A DNA stretch of 64,000 nucleotides from Ciceribacter thiooxidans (GCF_014126615.1 NZ_CP059896.1:2304501-2368500), one strand, 5' to 3'; counted from the first letter of the stretch, positions 7,614 through 16,375 are shown. The notes: generated from the letters alone by a model not told the origin. Numbers and translations are program-made.

Positions 7614-9272
7614 TCACATGTTCGGATAGACCGGACCTTCGCCCCCCTGCGGGGGCACCCAGTTGATGTTCTGGTTCGGGTCCTTGATGTCGCAGGTCTT
7701 GCAGTGGACGCAGTTCTGCGCGTTGATCACGTAGACCTGCTCGCCGTCCTTCTCGACCCATTCATAAACGCCGGCCGGACAGTAGCGGGTCGAGGGACCG
7801 GCAAAGACGCCGAGTTCCGACGACTTCTGCAGGGCGATGTCCTTCACCTGCAGGTGTACCGGCTGGTCTTCCTCGTGATTGGTGTTCGACAGGAACACCG
7901 AGGAGAGGCGGTCGAAGGTCAGAACGCCGTCCGGCTTCGGATAGGCGATCGGCTTGTGCTTGGCGGCCGGCTCGAGGCTCGCCGCGTCGGTCTTGCCGTG
8001 CTTCAGGGTGAAGGGCGACGAGCCGAAGATCTGGTTGATCCACATGTCGAGGCCACCGAGCGCTACGCCGATCGCGGTGCCGAACTTCGACCACAGCGGC
8101 TTGACGTTGCGGACCCGCTTCAGGTCCTTGCCGATGTCGGTCGCGCGCCATTCGGTCTCGATCTCTACGACTTCGTCATTGGCGCGACCGCTCGCAATCG
8201 CCTCAGCGATCTTCTCCGCCGCCAGCATGCCGGAGAGCACGGCGTTGTGCGACCCCTTGATGCGCGGGACGTTGACGAAGCCGGCGGAACAGCCGATCAG
8301 CGCGCCGCCGGGGAAGGAGAGCTTCGGCACCGACTGGTACCCGCCCTCGGTGATCGCGCGGGCGCCGTAGGAGAGCCGCTTGCCGCCCTCGAAGGTCGGA
8401 GCAATCGTCGGATGGGTCTTGAAGCGCTGGAACTCCTCGAAGGGGAAGAGATAGGGGTTCTTGTAGTTCAGGTGGACGACGAAGCCGACCGCCACGAGAT
8501 TGTCTTCGAGATGATAGAGGAACGAGCCGCCGCCGGTCTTCATGTCGAGCGGCCAGCCGAAGGAGTGCTGGACGAGGCCGGGCTTGTGGTTCTCGGGCTT
8601 CACCTGCCAGAGTTCCTTGAGGCCAATGCCGAACTTCTGCGGCTCGCGATCCTTCTGGAGGTCGAATTTCGCAATGAGCTGCTTGGCGAGCGAACCGCGC
8701 ACGCCCTCGCCGATCAGCACGTACTTGCCGAGCAGTTCCATGCCGCGGGTGTAGTTCGGACCCGGCTCACCGTTCTTCTCGATACCCATGTCGCCGGTCG
8801 CGACCCCGATCACGGCGCCCGCGTCGTTGTAGAGCACTTCGGTCGCGGCAAAGCCCGGATAGATCTCGACGCCGAGCTCCTCGGCCTTGGCCGCCAGCCA
8901 GCGACAGACATTGCCGAGAGAGACGATGTAGTTGCCGTGATTGTTCATCAGCGGCGGCATGAAGGCGTTCGGCAGGCGGATCGAGCCGGCAGGTCCTAAG
9001 AACAGGAACTGGTCGTCGGTGACCTCCGTCCTGAACGGGTGCCCTTCGTCTTCCCGCCAGTCGGGCAGCAGGCGGTCGATGCCGATCGGATCGACGACGG
9101 CGCCGGACAGGATGTGCGCGCCGACTTCCGCGCCCTTTTCGAGGACGACGACGGTCAGCTCCGGATTGACCTGTTTCAGGCGGATGGCCGCGGAGAGGCC
9201 GGCAGGCCCCGCCCCCACGATCACCACGTCGAATTCCATGCTCTCGCGCTCGGGCAGTTCCTGTTCGCTCAT
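7614..9272 (-). CDS. etfQO: Electron transfer flavoprotein-ubiquinone oxidoreductase
   Basis: The 552-residue enzyme passes electrons from reduced ETF to ubiquinone at the inner membrane, connecting acyl-CoA and branched-chain amino acid dehydrogenases to respiration. The N-terminal FAD-binding motif is VVIVGAGPAGLSAAIRL. The C-terminal 4Fe-4S site is complete: C498 (CPAGVYEW) and C521-x-x-C524-x-x-C527 (NCVHCKTCD). The protein ends with the conserved IKDPNQNINWVPPQGGEGP. The start at 9272 is preceded by GGAGAGAGACG; an upstream ATG at 9302 would add ten polar residues. A LiuR-like dyad at 9408-9423 lies in the promoter region. Confidence 0.95.
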   Translation of the reverse strand: MSEQELPERESMEFDVVIVGAGPAGLSAAIRLKQVNPELTVVVLEKGAEVGAHILSGAVVDPIGIDRLLPDWREDEGHPFRTEVTDDQFLFLGPAGSIRLPNAFMPPLMNNHGNYIVSLGNVCRWLAAKAEELGVEIYPGFAATEVLYNDAGAVIGVATGDMGIEKNGEPGPNYTRGMELLGKYVLIGEGVRGSLAKQLIAKFDLQKDREPQKFGIGLKELWQVKPENHKPGLVQHSFGWPLDMKTGGGSFLYHLEDNLVAVGFVVHLNYKNPYLFPFEEFQRFKTHPTIAPTFEGGKRLSYGARAITEGGYQSVPKLSFPGGALIGCSAGFVNVPRIKGSHNAVLSGMLAAEKIAEAIASGRANDEVVEIETEWRATDIGKDLKRVRNVKPLWSKFGTAIGVALGGLDMWINQIFGSSPFTLKHGKTDAASLEPAAKHKPIAYPKPDGVLTFDRLSSVFLSNTNHEEDQPVHLQVKDIALQKSSELGVFAGPSTRYCPAGVYEWVEKDGEQVYVINAQNCVHCKTCDIKDPNQNINWVPPQGGEGPVYPNM

Positions 9273-9390
9273 CGTCTCTCTCCGCTCGGGCCTGATCCCC
9301 ATTCAGGCCCCCTTCTCTCAAAAGCCGCGGCCGATGTCGAGCCGGCTTGCGACAGCGACTGGCCCGAAATTTCGGCACGGCATCATTCCG

Positions 9391-9423
9391 CGGCAGAATA
9401 TCTGCCGTTTACGTACACGTCAA
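9391..9423 (-). promoter_or_regulatory. Two adjacent dyads upstream of etfQO, one LiuR-like
   Basis: Read towards etfQO, the sequence holds TTGACGTGTACGTAAA (9408-9423), a near-perfect dyad that resembles the operator reported for the MerR-type regulator LiuR in proteobacteria, followed at once by CGGCAG-N5-CTGCCG (9391-9407), a perfect dyad. The pair lies 119-151 bases upstream of the start codon. LiuR controls branched-chain amino acid and isovalerate breakdown, which feeds electrons to ETF, so the position makes biological sense. The LiuR assignment is from memory of the consensus. Confidence 0.45.
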
Positions 9424-9504
9424 TGTGATGGCGGCGAAAAGGCGGGAGGCGAGCCGGGCCGCGGGCACGCGGCCGCCGCCTGTCCCCGCCTCGGGCAAGC
9501 CTGC

Positions 9505-10530
9505 CTAGAGCCAGCCGCGCCGTTTGAAGTAGAGGAAGGGAAGTGCCGCCGACAGCAGCATCAGCAGGATCGCCCAGGGGTAGCCGAGACGCCATTGCAG
9601 CTCGGGCATCAGGTTGAAGTTCATGCCGTAGACGGAGGCGACCAGCGTCGGCGGCAGGAAGACGACCGACGCGACGGTGAAGATCTTGATGATCTGGTTC
9701 TGCTCGAGGTTGATGAGGCCGAGCGTCGCATCGAGCAGGAAGTTCACCTTGCCGGAGAGGAAGGTCGCGTGGTCGCCGAGCGAGACAGCGTCGCGCTGCA
9801 GCATCTTGACGCGCTGGCGCACTTCCTTGCTCGGCCGGCGCTGCGGGCTTTCGAGCGCCGCGTGATAGGCGACGAGGCGGGAAATGCTGACGAGGCTCTC
9901 GCGCACGCCGCCGAGGAAATCACCCTTCTGGCCGAGCTGCTCGATCAGCGACTGCAGGTCCTTGGTCTTCTTGGTCGAGGGCGTCGCCTTGCCGCGGAAG
10001 ACCTCCCGCGAAATGCCGTCGATATCATTGCCGATCCGCTCCAGCACGTCCGCCATGCGGTCGACGATCGACTCGACGATGCCGAGCATCACCTCCTCGC
10101 CGCAGACATAGGCCTGGGCGTTGACGCGCAGCGCCCGGTGCACGAAGGCGAGGAAGGGCTTCGGGTCGGCGTAGCGCACCGTGACCAGCGTTTCGCCCTT
10201 GAGTATGAAGGTGACCGGGGTCTTCGCCGGCGTGTCGCCGTCGAGATTGGTGAGCGCCGTCAGCGTCATGAATTCCGCGCCGTCCTCCTGGTAGAGACGG
10301 GCGGAAAGCTCGATCTCTTCCATCTCGTCACGGGTCGGGATCTCCAGACCGAGTGCCTGCTCGACATGCCGGCTTTCGGCCGGCGTCGGGCTCACGAGGT
10401 CATACCAGAGAACCGGTGCGACGGCCTCAGCGGCGGTGGTGACTTCAGTGGCGGTGTTTTCGGTGACGGTTTCTTCGGATTTGTCACGCAGAACGAGGCG
10501 CTCTGCTTCGCGGAAATAGATGCGCAGCAT
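9505..10530 (-). CDS. corA: CorA-family magnesium/cobalt channel
   Basis: The 341-residue protein has the CorA layout: a long cytoplasmic N-terminal domain of mixed alpha/beta and long helices, then two C-terminal membrane helices with the selectivity motif Y-G302-M-N304 at the end of the first (VASVVFLPPTLVASVYGMNF) and a basic tail KRRGWL. The homopentamer passively imports Mg2+ and some Co2+ or Ni2+ across the inner membrane. A Thr/Glu-rich insertion near residues 18-38 varies in the family. The 300 bases upstream, shared with the divergent FAD-oxidase gene, contain no further gene or clear Mg2+ riboswitch that I can recognise. Confidence 0.93.
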   Translation of the reverse strand: MLRIYFREAERLVLRDKSEETVTENTATEVTTAAEAVAPVLWYDLVSPTPAESRHVEQALGLEIPTRDEMEEIELSARLYQEDGAEFMTLTALTNLDGDTPAKTPVTFILKGETLVTVRYADPKPFLAFVHRALRVNAQAYVCGEEVMLGIVESIVDRMADVLERIGNDIDGISREVFRGKATPSTKKTKDLQSLIEQLGQKGDFLGGVRESLVSISRLVAYHAALESPQRRPSKEVRQRVKMLQRDAVSLGDHATFLSGKVNFLLDATLGLINLEQNQIIKIFTVASVVFLPPTLVASVYGMNFNLMPELQWRLGYPWAILLMLLSAALPFLYFKRRGWL

Positions 10531-10830
10531 GGATATGCTCCTTCGGGCTTTTTATTGCCGTCCGGAGCGGACACGAAGGTCGGGCCCCTACCGGACGGAA
10601 CGGCAGAACGTGTTCGATCTTCGACTGTCAGGGTCCATTTGGAGTGTCCTCGGGTGGAGCGACTTTCGTCGCGACGGCCACCAGATGGGCCTGAAACGCC
10701 GCCGCGTCAACCCGGTATTTTCCGCAGTGCAACGAAACGGAAGGGACCCGCCGCGGCTTGCCAAGAGACACCGGCCCGTGCATGGCTCGGCGACGCCTTC
10801 CGTCCCTTTGAAGAAACCTCCGGATCGCCC

Positions 10831-12231
10831 ATGACCGCCGCCCGCTTTTCGCCCGCCGAGCTCCTCGACCGCCTGCGCGGCCTCCATCCGGAGCTTGCCG
10901 TTTTCGGGCCTGCGGAACTTGCAGGCCGCCATCCGGGCGAGCATCCGGATAATTTCGCCGGTGGCGTCCTGGCGCAGCCCGGCTCGACGGCAGCCGCCGC
11001 GGCGCTGGTGCACTGGTGCGCGGAAAACGGCGTCGCCGTCGTGCCGCAGGGCGGGCTCACCGGCCTTGTCGGCGGCAATGTGAGCCATCAGGGCGAGGTC
11101 ATCCTCTCCTCGGCCCGGCTGAACCGCATCCTCTCCATTCACCCGGACGAAATGACCGCGGAGGTGGAGGCGGGCGTGGCGCTCGAAGCGCTGCAGCAGG
11201 CGGCGGCCCGCCACGGGCTGACGACCGGCATCGACCTCGGCTCCCGCGGTTCGGCGACCGTCGGCGGCATGGTCTCCACCAATGCCGGCGGCATTCTCGC
11301 CTTCCGCAACGGCGTCATGCGCCACCAGGTGCTCGGGCTGGAAGCGATCCTTCCCTCGGGCGAGGTCTTCCACGACATGACCCGGGTGGTGAAGGTCTCC
11401 GCCGGCCCGGACCTGAAGCATCTGTTCATCGGCGGCGAAGGCGCCTTCGGCTTCGTGACGAAGGTGGTGCTGAAGCTCGAACCCTTGCGCGCCCACCGGG
11501 CGACCGCCTTCCTCGGCGTCGCCGATGCCGCCGCAGCACTCGCCGTCATCCGCTATTTTCGCAGCCTTGCCGGCGTGACGCTGGAGGCCGCCGAAATGAT
11601 GTGGCCGCGCTACATCCGCGACCATGCCGCCCTGAAAACCTTCGATCTCTCCTGGCTGGAGGACGATGCTGCGGCGCTTCTCATCGAGCTGTCGGCGGAA
11701 ACCGTGGAGGCTGCGACGGCGGCGCTGGAAGAAGGCCTCGAAGCCCTCTGGGAACCGGTGGCACTCAGGGGCGGCATCGTCGCCCAGTCGCTCGACCAGG
11801 CGCGAAAGTTCTGGGACATCCGGGAGGATTCCGGCTTCTATTATACGGCGATCCCGGATGCCGCCTCCTTCGACATCTCCGTGCCGCCGACCTTCCTCGA
11901 CGCCTATGTCGAGGGGCTTGCCGCGCGGCTCGAAGCGATCGACAGCACCTACGCGGCCTATGTCTACGGCCACGTCGCGGACGGCAACCTGCACATCACC
12001 CTCATCAAGCCCGGCCCACTGCCGGAGGCCGAACAGCGCGCCGTCGAGGCTGCCGTCTATACCGGCATCCGCGAGGCCGGCGGCTCGTTTTCCGCCGAGC
12101 ACGGCGTCGGGCGGGAGAAGCGCCACGCCTACGAGGCCTTCGCCGCGCCGGAGAAACAGGCACTCGCCCGCACGATCAAACGAGCGATCGACCCGAAGGG
12201 CCTGTTCAACCGCGGCAAGGTGCCGTTCTGA
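10831..12231 (+). CDS. FAD-linked 2-hydroxyacid dehydrogenase (GlcD/D-2-hydroxyglutarate dehydrogenase type)
   Basis: The 466-residue protein has a FAD_binding_4 domain (VPQGGLTGLVGGNVS, GSRGSATVGGMVSTNAGG) and a FAD-oxidase C domain ending in FSAEHGVGREKRHAYEAF and IDPKGLFNRGKV, the standard ending of this family. Members oxidise D-lactate, glycolate or D-2-hydroxyglutarate to the 2-oxo acid, usually passing electrons to ETF or quinone; its place just beyond corA and etfQO is compatible with ETF as acceptor but does not prove it. The start ATG at 10831 gives the usual family length. The exact substrate cannot be told from sequence. Confidence 0.87.
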   Translation: MTAARFSPAELLDRLRGLHPELAVFGPAELAGRHPGEHPDNFAGGVLAQPGSTAAAAALVHWCAENGVAVVPQGGLTGLVGGNVSHQGEVILSSARLNRILSIHPDEMTAEVEAGVALEALQQAAARHGLTTGIDLGSRGSATVGGMVSTNAGGILAFRNGVMRHQVLGLEAILPSGEVFHDMTRVVKVSAGPDLKHLFIGGEGAFGFVTKVVLKLEPLRAHRATAFLGVADAAAALAVIRYFRSLAGVTLEAAEMMWPRYIRDHAALKTFDLSWLEDDAAALLIELSAETVEAATAALEEGLEALWEPVALRGGIVAQSLDQARKFWDIREDSGFYYTAIPDAASFDISVPPTFLDAYVEGLAARLEAIDSTYAAYVYGHVADGNLHITLIKPGPLPEAEQRAVEAAVYTGIREAGGSFSAEHGVGREKRHAYEAFAAPEKQALARTIKRAIDPKGLFNRGKVPF

Positions 12232-12304
12232 CGGCAGCCCTTCCCCTCACTCTGCCCCCTTGCTAGTTTGCCGAAACGCAAATCAGCATGGAAGGAAGAC
12301 AAGG

Positions 12305-13090
12305 ATGGATTTCGGCATTTCGGGTAAGCGTGCGCTCGTTCTCGCCTCCTCGCGCGGGCTCGGGCTCGGCATCGCCCGGGCGCTCGCCGCCGAAGGCGCG
12401 CATGTGCTGCTCTGCGGGCGCAGTGCCGACAGGCTCGCCGCCAATGTCGCGGCAATCGAGGCCGAAGGCGGCAAGGCCGATTATGTCGCCGCCGACCTGA
12501 CCGATGCCGGCTTCGTCCCGGCGATGGTGGAGGCGGTCGCGGCAAAGCTCGGCGGCATCGACATCCTGATCAACAACACCGGCGGCCCGACGCCCGGCAC
12601 GGCGGAAGAGATGACAGCGGAAAAGCTCGACGGCTTCTTCCAGTCCATGGTGCTGCGGGTGATTACGCTCACCAATGCGCTGCTGCCGCAGATGAAGGCG
12701 CAGGGTTTCGGCCGCATCCTGACCGTCGCCTCGTCGGGCGTCTTCGAGCCGATCCCCAACCTCGCGCTCTCCAACACGCTGCGCAGCGCGCTGGTCGGCT
12801 GGAACAAGACGCTCGCGACGGAAGTCGCAGGCTTCGGCGTCACCGCCAACATGCTGTTGCCCGGCCGTATCCACACCGACCGCATCGACGAACTCGACGG
12901 CGCCAATGCGACCCGCTCCGGCCGGACGATCGAGGACGTGCGCGCCGCCTCCGTGAAGACGATCCCCGCCGGCCGACTCGGTCGCGTCGAGGAGTTCGCG
13001 GCCGCCGCCGCCTTCCTCTGCTCGGTCCCGGCAAGCTACGTCACCGGCACGATGCTGCGCGTCGACGGCGGTGCGGCCCGCTCGATCTGA
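12305..13090 (+). CDS. SDR-family oxidoreductase lacking the canonical YxxxK motif
   Basis: The 261-residue protein has the SDR Rossmann fold: cofactor loop ASSRGLGLG at 14-22, NNTGGP, and C-terminal VTGTMLRVDGG. It departs from classical SDRs. The glycine motif is SSRGLGLG rather than TGxxxGxG, and the active-site helix reads LSNTLRSALVGWNKTLA, so the Tyr and Lys of YxxxK are replaced by Leu and Arg. This matches the BKR-like SDR subgroup described as lacking a perfect catalytic tetrad. It is probably an enzyme with altered chemistry or a binding protein. The ATG has GGAAGGA upstream. Confidence 0.85.
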   Translation: MDFGISGKRALVLASSRGLGLGIARALAAEGAHVLLCGRSADRLAANVAAIEAEGGKADYVAADLTDAGFVPAMVEAVAAKLGGIDILINNTGGPTPGTAEEMTAEKLDGFFQSMVLRVITLTNALLPQMKAQGFGRILTVASSGVFEPIPNLALSNTLRSALVGWNKTLATEVAGFGVTANMLLPGRIHTDRIDELDGANATRSGRTIEDVRAASVKTIPAGRLGRVEEFAAAAAFLCSVPASYVTGTMLRVDGGAARSI

Positions 13091-13221
13091 GCTTCCCGCG
13101 CCCCGCGTTTCCGGCACTTTTCCGCGTGGAGAGGGCTGCGACCGATTGTCGCAAAAAGCGCTGGCGCCACATAGGACTTGCGCTATAGTAGGTGCGACAA
13201 ATCGTTCCATGGGAGGAAAAT

Positions 13222-13425
13222 TTGGAACAGGTTCGCACAACACTGACGGTCGCAGGATTGCTGATCATCGCCGTCGGCCTTGCGTGGGTGGCGCATGGGA
13301 TGGGCACGATCCATCTGCCGGCCACCGACTTCATTACCAAACAGAGCGTCTGGACCACGAACGGCTCTCTCGTCGCCGTCTTCGGCCTGATCGTGCTCTG
13401 GAGCTCGCGGCGCTTCCTGCGCTGA
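13222..13425 (+). CDS. Small two-helix membrane protein, paralogue of the next gene
   Basis: The 67-residue protein starts at a TTG preceded by GGGAGGAAAA at good spacing; no in-frame ATG is available. It has two hydrophobic helices (TLTVAGLLIIAVGLAWVAHG and SLVAVFGLIVLWS) joined by a loop GTIHLPATDFITKQSVW, and a basic C-terminus SSRRFLR. The loop motif P-A-x-x-F-x-x-x-Q-S-x-W is shared with the next gene, so the two are tandem duplicates. An inner-membrane location is predicted. No function is known to me. Confidence 0.72.
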   Translation: MEQVRTTLTVAGLLIIAVGLAWVAHGMGTIHLPATDFITKQSVWTTNGSLVAVFGLIVLWSSRRFLR

Positions 13426-13543
13426 ACGCCCGCCTTTCGCCTCGTCTTCCAGCGGACCGGGAGGCGGGGCACATTTTAGGGCGCCTCAGCGAGCAGTGAC
13501 GCGCACGATCGCCGGTCGGCGCCTTTGTCGGGAGACGGATGCC

Positions 13544-13744
13544 ATGTCGATGCGACGGACACTTACCCTGGTCGGCGTGATCGCCTTGCTAATGGGACTC
13601 GTCTGGATCGGCCAGGGCAGCGGCTATTTCCCCTATCCCGCCTCCAGCTTCATGATCGACCAGAGCCCGTGGATCGCCTATGGCGCTGGCCTCGCCCTCG
13701 TCGGTCTCGTGCTGATCGCCATCGCGCGGCGCACTGCGCGCTAA
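13544..13744 (+). CDS. Small two-helix membrane protein, paralogue of the previous gene
   Basis: The 66-residue protein has the same plan as its upstream neighbour: helix one TLVGVIALLMGLVWIGQG, loop GYFPYPASSFMIDQSPW, helix two YGAGLALVGLVLIAIA, basic tail RRTAR. Shared residues include G-L-x-W, G-x-G, P-A-x-x-F and Q-S-x-W at equal spacing. The ATG at 13544 has GGGAGACGG upstream. The gap between the two genes is 118 bases. Function unknown. Confidence 0.72.
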   Translation: MSMRRTLTLVGVIALLMGLVWIGQGSGYFPYPASSFMIDQSPWIAYGAGLALVGLVLIAIARRTAR

Positions 13745-13894
13745 TACCAAATCCGTTTTCCACCCTTGCCTTCCCCCTCCCCTTCGTGGCAATAGGCGCC
13801 CTCCATTGCGGGGCGCGCGCTGACGACGCCCCGTTTCGCGTTCGGGCGCTTCGCCCGGTTCAAGCATCACACGAACGGTTTGGGAGCGGCGGCC

Positions 13895-15190
13895 ATGGCT
13901 GAAGCGCTGGGTCTTGATTTCGGCACGACGAACACGGTTCTGGCGGTTGCCGACGATGCTGCGGCGACCACCCATTCGGTTGCCTTCACCTCGTCCGCCG
14001 GCACGGCGGACACGATGCGCACCGCGCTTTCCTTCATGAAGGACAAGGCGCTCGGCGCCAAAGCGCTGAAGGTCGAGGCCGGACAGGCGGCGATTCGCGC
14101 CTTCATCGACAATCCGGGCGAATGCCGGTTCCTGCAGTCGATCAAGACGTTTGCCGCCTCGGCGCTCTTCCAGGGCACGCTGATCCACGCCCGCCGCTTC
14201 CAGTTCGAGGACCTGATGGAGGTCTTCCTGAAGCGGCTCGAAGCCTATGCCGGCGACGGCTGGCCGCAGGCGGCGAAGCGCCTCGTCGTCGGTCGCCCCG
14301 TGCACTTCGCCGGCGCCAGCGCCGACCCGGCGCTTGCCGTCACTCGCTACAACGAAGCGCTGACCCGCCTTGGCTTTCCCGAGATCCACTATGTCTACGA
14401 GCCGGTGGCAGCGGCTTTCTATTTCGCCCAGCACCTCACCCATGACGCGACGGTGCTGGTCGCGGACTTCGGCGGCGGCACCACCGACTATTCGCTGATC
14501 CGCTTCGAGACATCGGGCGGGCGCGTCACCGCGCGCCCCGTCGGCCATTCCGGCGTTGGCATTGCCGGCGACCAGTTCGACGCCCGCATCATCGACCACC
14601 TCGTCGCACCCGAGATCGGCAAGGGCAGCCGGTTTTCGAGCTTCGGCAAGGTGCTCGACGTGCCGAGCAATTATTACACCAGCTTTTCCCGCTGGAACCA
14701 GCTCTCGGTCTTCAAGACCTCGCGCGAATATGTCGACCTGAAGGGCCTCGTCCGCCAGGCGCTGGAGCCGGAAAAGCTCGAGCTCTTCATCGACCTCGTC
14801 GAGCATGACGAGGGCTACCCGCTCTACCAGGCGGTCTCGGCGACCAAGATGGCGCTCTCTTCCGCCGAGGAGGCCGATTTCCATTTCGCCCCGCTCGGCA
14901 CCGCCGGCCGAAAGACCGTGCGCCGCGCCGATTTCGAAAGCTGGATCGCCGACGACCTCGCCCGCATCGAGGGCGCACTCGACGACGTTCTCACCTCGAC
15001 CGGCACGGTCGCCTCCGAAATCGACAAGGTGTTCCTGACCGGCGGCACCTCCTTCGTCCCCGCGGTCCGGCGCATCTTCACCGAACGCTTCGACGCCGCC
15101 CGCATCGAAACCGGCGGCGAACTCGTCTCCATCGCCCACGGTCTCGCACTAATCGGCGAGCGCGACGACATCACGCAATGGGTGGCTTGA
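13895..15190 (+). CDS. Hsp70-like ATPase (YegD type), without substrate-binding domain
   Basis: The 431-residue protein holds the actin-like ATPase core of Hsp70: phosphate-1 loop LGLDFGTTNTVLA at the N-terminus, phosphate-2 VLVADFGGGTTDYSLIRF, the connect region YEPVAAAFYFA, and the adenosine motif VFLTGGTSFVPAVRRIF. It ends soon after the ATPase core (IAHGLALIGE), so there is no peptide-binding domain of DnaK. That matches YegD-type proteins, whose clients are unknown. The start at 13895 has GGGAGCGG upstream. No J-protein or GrpE gene is adjacent. Confidence 0.87.
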   Translation: MAEALGLDFGTTNTVLAVADDAAATTHSVAFTSSAGTADTMRTALSFMKDKALGAKALKVEAGQAAIRAFIDNPGECRFLQSIKTFAASALFQGTLIHARRFQFEDLMEVFLKRLEAYAGDGWPQAAKRLVVGRPVHFAGASADPALAVTRYNEALTRLGFPEIHYVYEPVAAAFYFAQHLTHDATVLVADFGGGTTDYSLIRFETSGGRVTARPVGHSGVGIAGDQFDARIIDHLVAPEIGKGSRFSSFGKVLDVPSNYYTSFSRWNQLSVFKTSREYVDLKGLVRQALEPEKLELFIDLVEHDEGYPLYQAVSATKMALSSAEEADFHFAPLGTAGRKTVRRADFESWIADDLARIEGALDDVLTSTGTVASEIDKVFLTGGTSFVPAVRRIFTERFDAARIETGGELVSIAHGLALIGERDDITQWVA

Positions 15191-15289
15191 GGGCACCCTC
15201 CCCTTGAGGCGGGGTTCGAAGAACGGGTTGAGACACGCGGCTCAACCCGGAGGACCGCAGGTCCGGGGTGCGGTGAACCTCCGCGGATG

Positions 15290-15460
15290 CCGGCGTCTCA
15301 CCCCCACCCGTGCGTTCCGCGCGACCTCCTCCTCAAGGAAGAGGTGGGATGGCCCCGAGTCCTCTCTCCCCCCATCAGGCTTGGCAGCCGCGGTGCCGCT
15401 TGTCCCTTCTCCCCGTGCCGACGGGGAGAAGGTGCCGGCAGGCGGATGAGGGGCAATAGC
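15290..15460. repeat. Palindromic intergenic repeat of the rhizobial mosaic type
   Basis: Between the Hsp70-like gene and the NAT gene lies a non-coding mosaic. It contains CTTCTCCCCGT-N4-ACGGGGAGAAG (15406-15431) and then GGTGCCGGCAGGCGGATGAGGGG. The same strings, in either orientation, recur near 40.6, 41.4, 57.0 and 60.3 kb. They match the style of RIME-like mosaic elements of rhizobia. Confidence 0.75.
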
Positions 15461-15480
15461 CACCCGCCTGCCCTGCTTCC

Positions 15481-16284
15481 TCAACCGATCTTCGCCCAGA
15501 CCCGCGCAACGGTCGATGCATCGACCCGCAGGCCGAAGGAGGCGACCAGCAATTCCGCCAGTTCCGCCTCCGAGGCGAGCGTCCGCTCCTCCATGCCGCC
15601 GTCACGCACGTGGCGGACATCGCGGTTGAAGAGGCTCAGGCGTCCGTCGTCGCGGCCGACGGTCATCATCAGATGCTGCGGAAAGGGCGATTCCTTCCAG
15701 CGCGCGCAGACGACATTGGCCGCGAGATAGTCGGCCGGCGCCACCGACACCCGGTCGAAGCCGTAGAGCGCGAACCAGGTCTCGCCGTTCAGCCGCTGCA
15801 GCACATGTTCGCCGCTCGCCGCATCGCGCACCACGCGGAAGCGCTCGCCGGCGATCGTCTGCGGCGCCTCCGTGGAAAGGTCGACCGGCAGCCGCGGCCC
15901 CGGCCCGCCGAAGCCGGTATCGGCCAGCCATTCGCGGCCGTCGATCGTAACGACGAAGGCGTGATGGGCGCGCGGTCCGCCCGAGGGCGCGCCCATCCGC
16001 ACCCGCCCGAGGACCGGCGCGGCCTCAAAGCCGAAGACCGCGAGCGCGTCGCCGAAAAGCCGGTTGAGCTCCAGGCAATAGCCGCCGCGGCCGCCGGCAA
16101 CGGTCTTGCGCCAGATGGCGACGGGGTCGAGGTCAGGCACCGTCCCGAGCAGGACCTCGATGTTTTCGAAGGGGATCGTGCCGATCTGGGCGGCCTGCAA
16201 CCGCGCCAAACCCTCGGCATCGGGGCGGATATCGGCGCCAGCAAGGCCGATGCGGGCGAGATAGGTATCTTTGTCGAATGTCAT
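15481..16284 (-). CDS. nat: Arylamine N-acetyltransferase
   Basis: The 267-residue enzyme has the complete NAT triad at the family's usual positions: C70 in RGGYCLELN, H107 in RAHHAFVV and D122 in LADTGFGG. NATs move acetyl from acetyl-CoA to arylamines, hydrazines or related amides in the cytoplasm. The start at 16284 (MTFDKDTYLARIGL) is the standard N-terminus and has GGAGACC upstream; a longer reading would run through the divergent promoter. The gene is divergent from a LysR regulator with 91 bases between start codons, which suggests that regulator controls it. Confidence 0.92.
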   Translation of the reverse strand: MTFDKDTYLARIGLAGADIRPDAEGLARLQAAQIGTIPFENIEVLLGTVPDLDPVAIWRKTVAGGRGGYCLELNRLFGDALAVFGFEAAPVLGRVRMGAPSGGPRAHHAFVVTIDGREWLADTGFGGPGPRLPVDLSTEAPQTIAGERFRVVRDAASGEHVLQRLNGETWFALYGFDRVSVAPADYLAANVVCARWKESPFPQHLMMTVGRDDGRLSLFNRDVRHVRDGGMEERTLASEAELAELLVASFGLRVDASTVARVWAKIG

Positions 16285-16344
16285 GGTTGGTCTCCGTTCG
16301 CGCCCTTCTCGCGGAATTGACAGCCCCACGGCAATCCGCAATTT

Positions 16345-16360
16345 TGCATTGGACCATGCA
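16345..16360. promoter_or_regulatory. Palindrome in the nat-LysR intergenic region
   Basis: TGCAT-N6-ATGCA is a perfect inverted repeat placed 15 bases before the LysR start codon and 60 bases before the nat start. LysR-type proteins bind T-N11-A dyads in such divergent promoters and autoregulate, so this is the best operator candidate here. Confidence 0.45.
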
Positions 16361-16375
16361 TGGGCGGATACCCCG

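Noticed and set aside
10588..12126. Long minus-strand frame antisense to the FAD-linked dehydrogenase
   Set aside because: The opposite strand encodes a complete, family-typical enzyme; this frame shows no motif and only shadow-like composition.
13589..15139. Long minus-strand frame antisense to the Hsp70-like gene
   Set aside because: The Hsp70-like ATPase motifs on the plus strand are complete, so the antisense frame is a codon-bias artefact.
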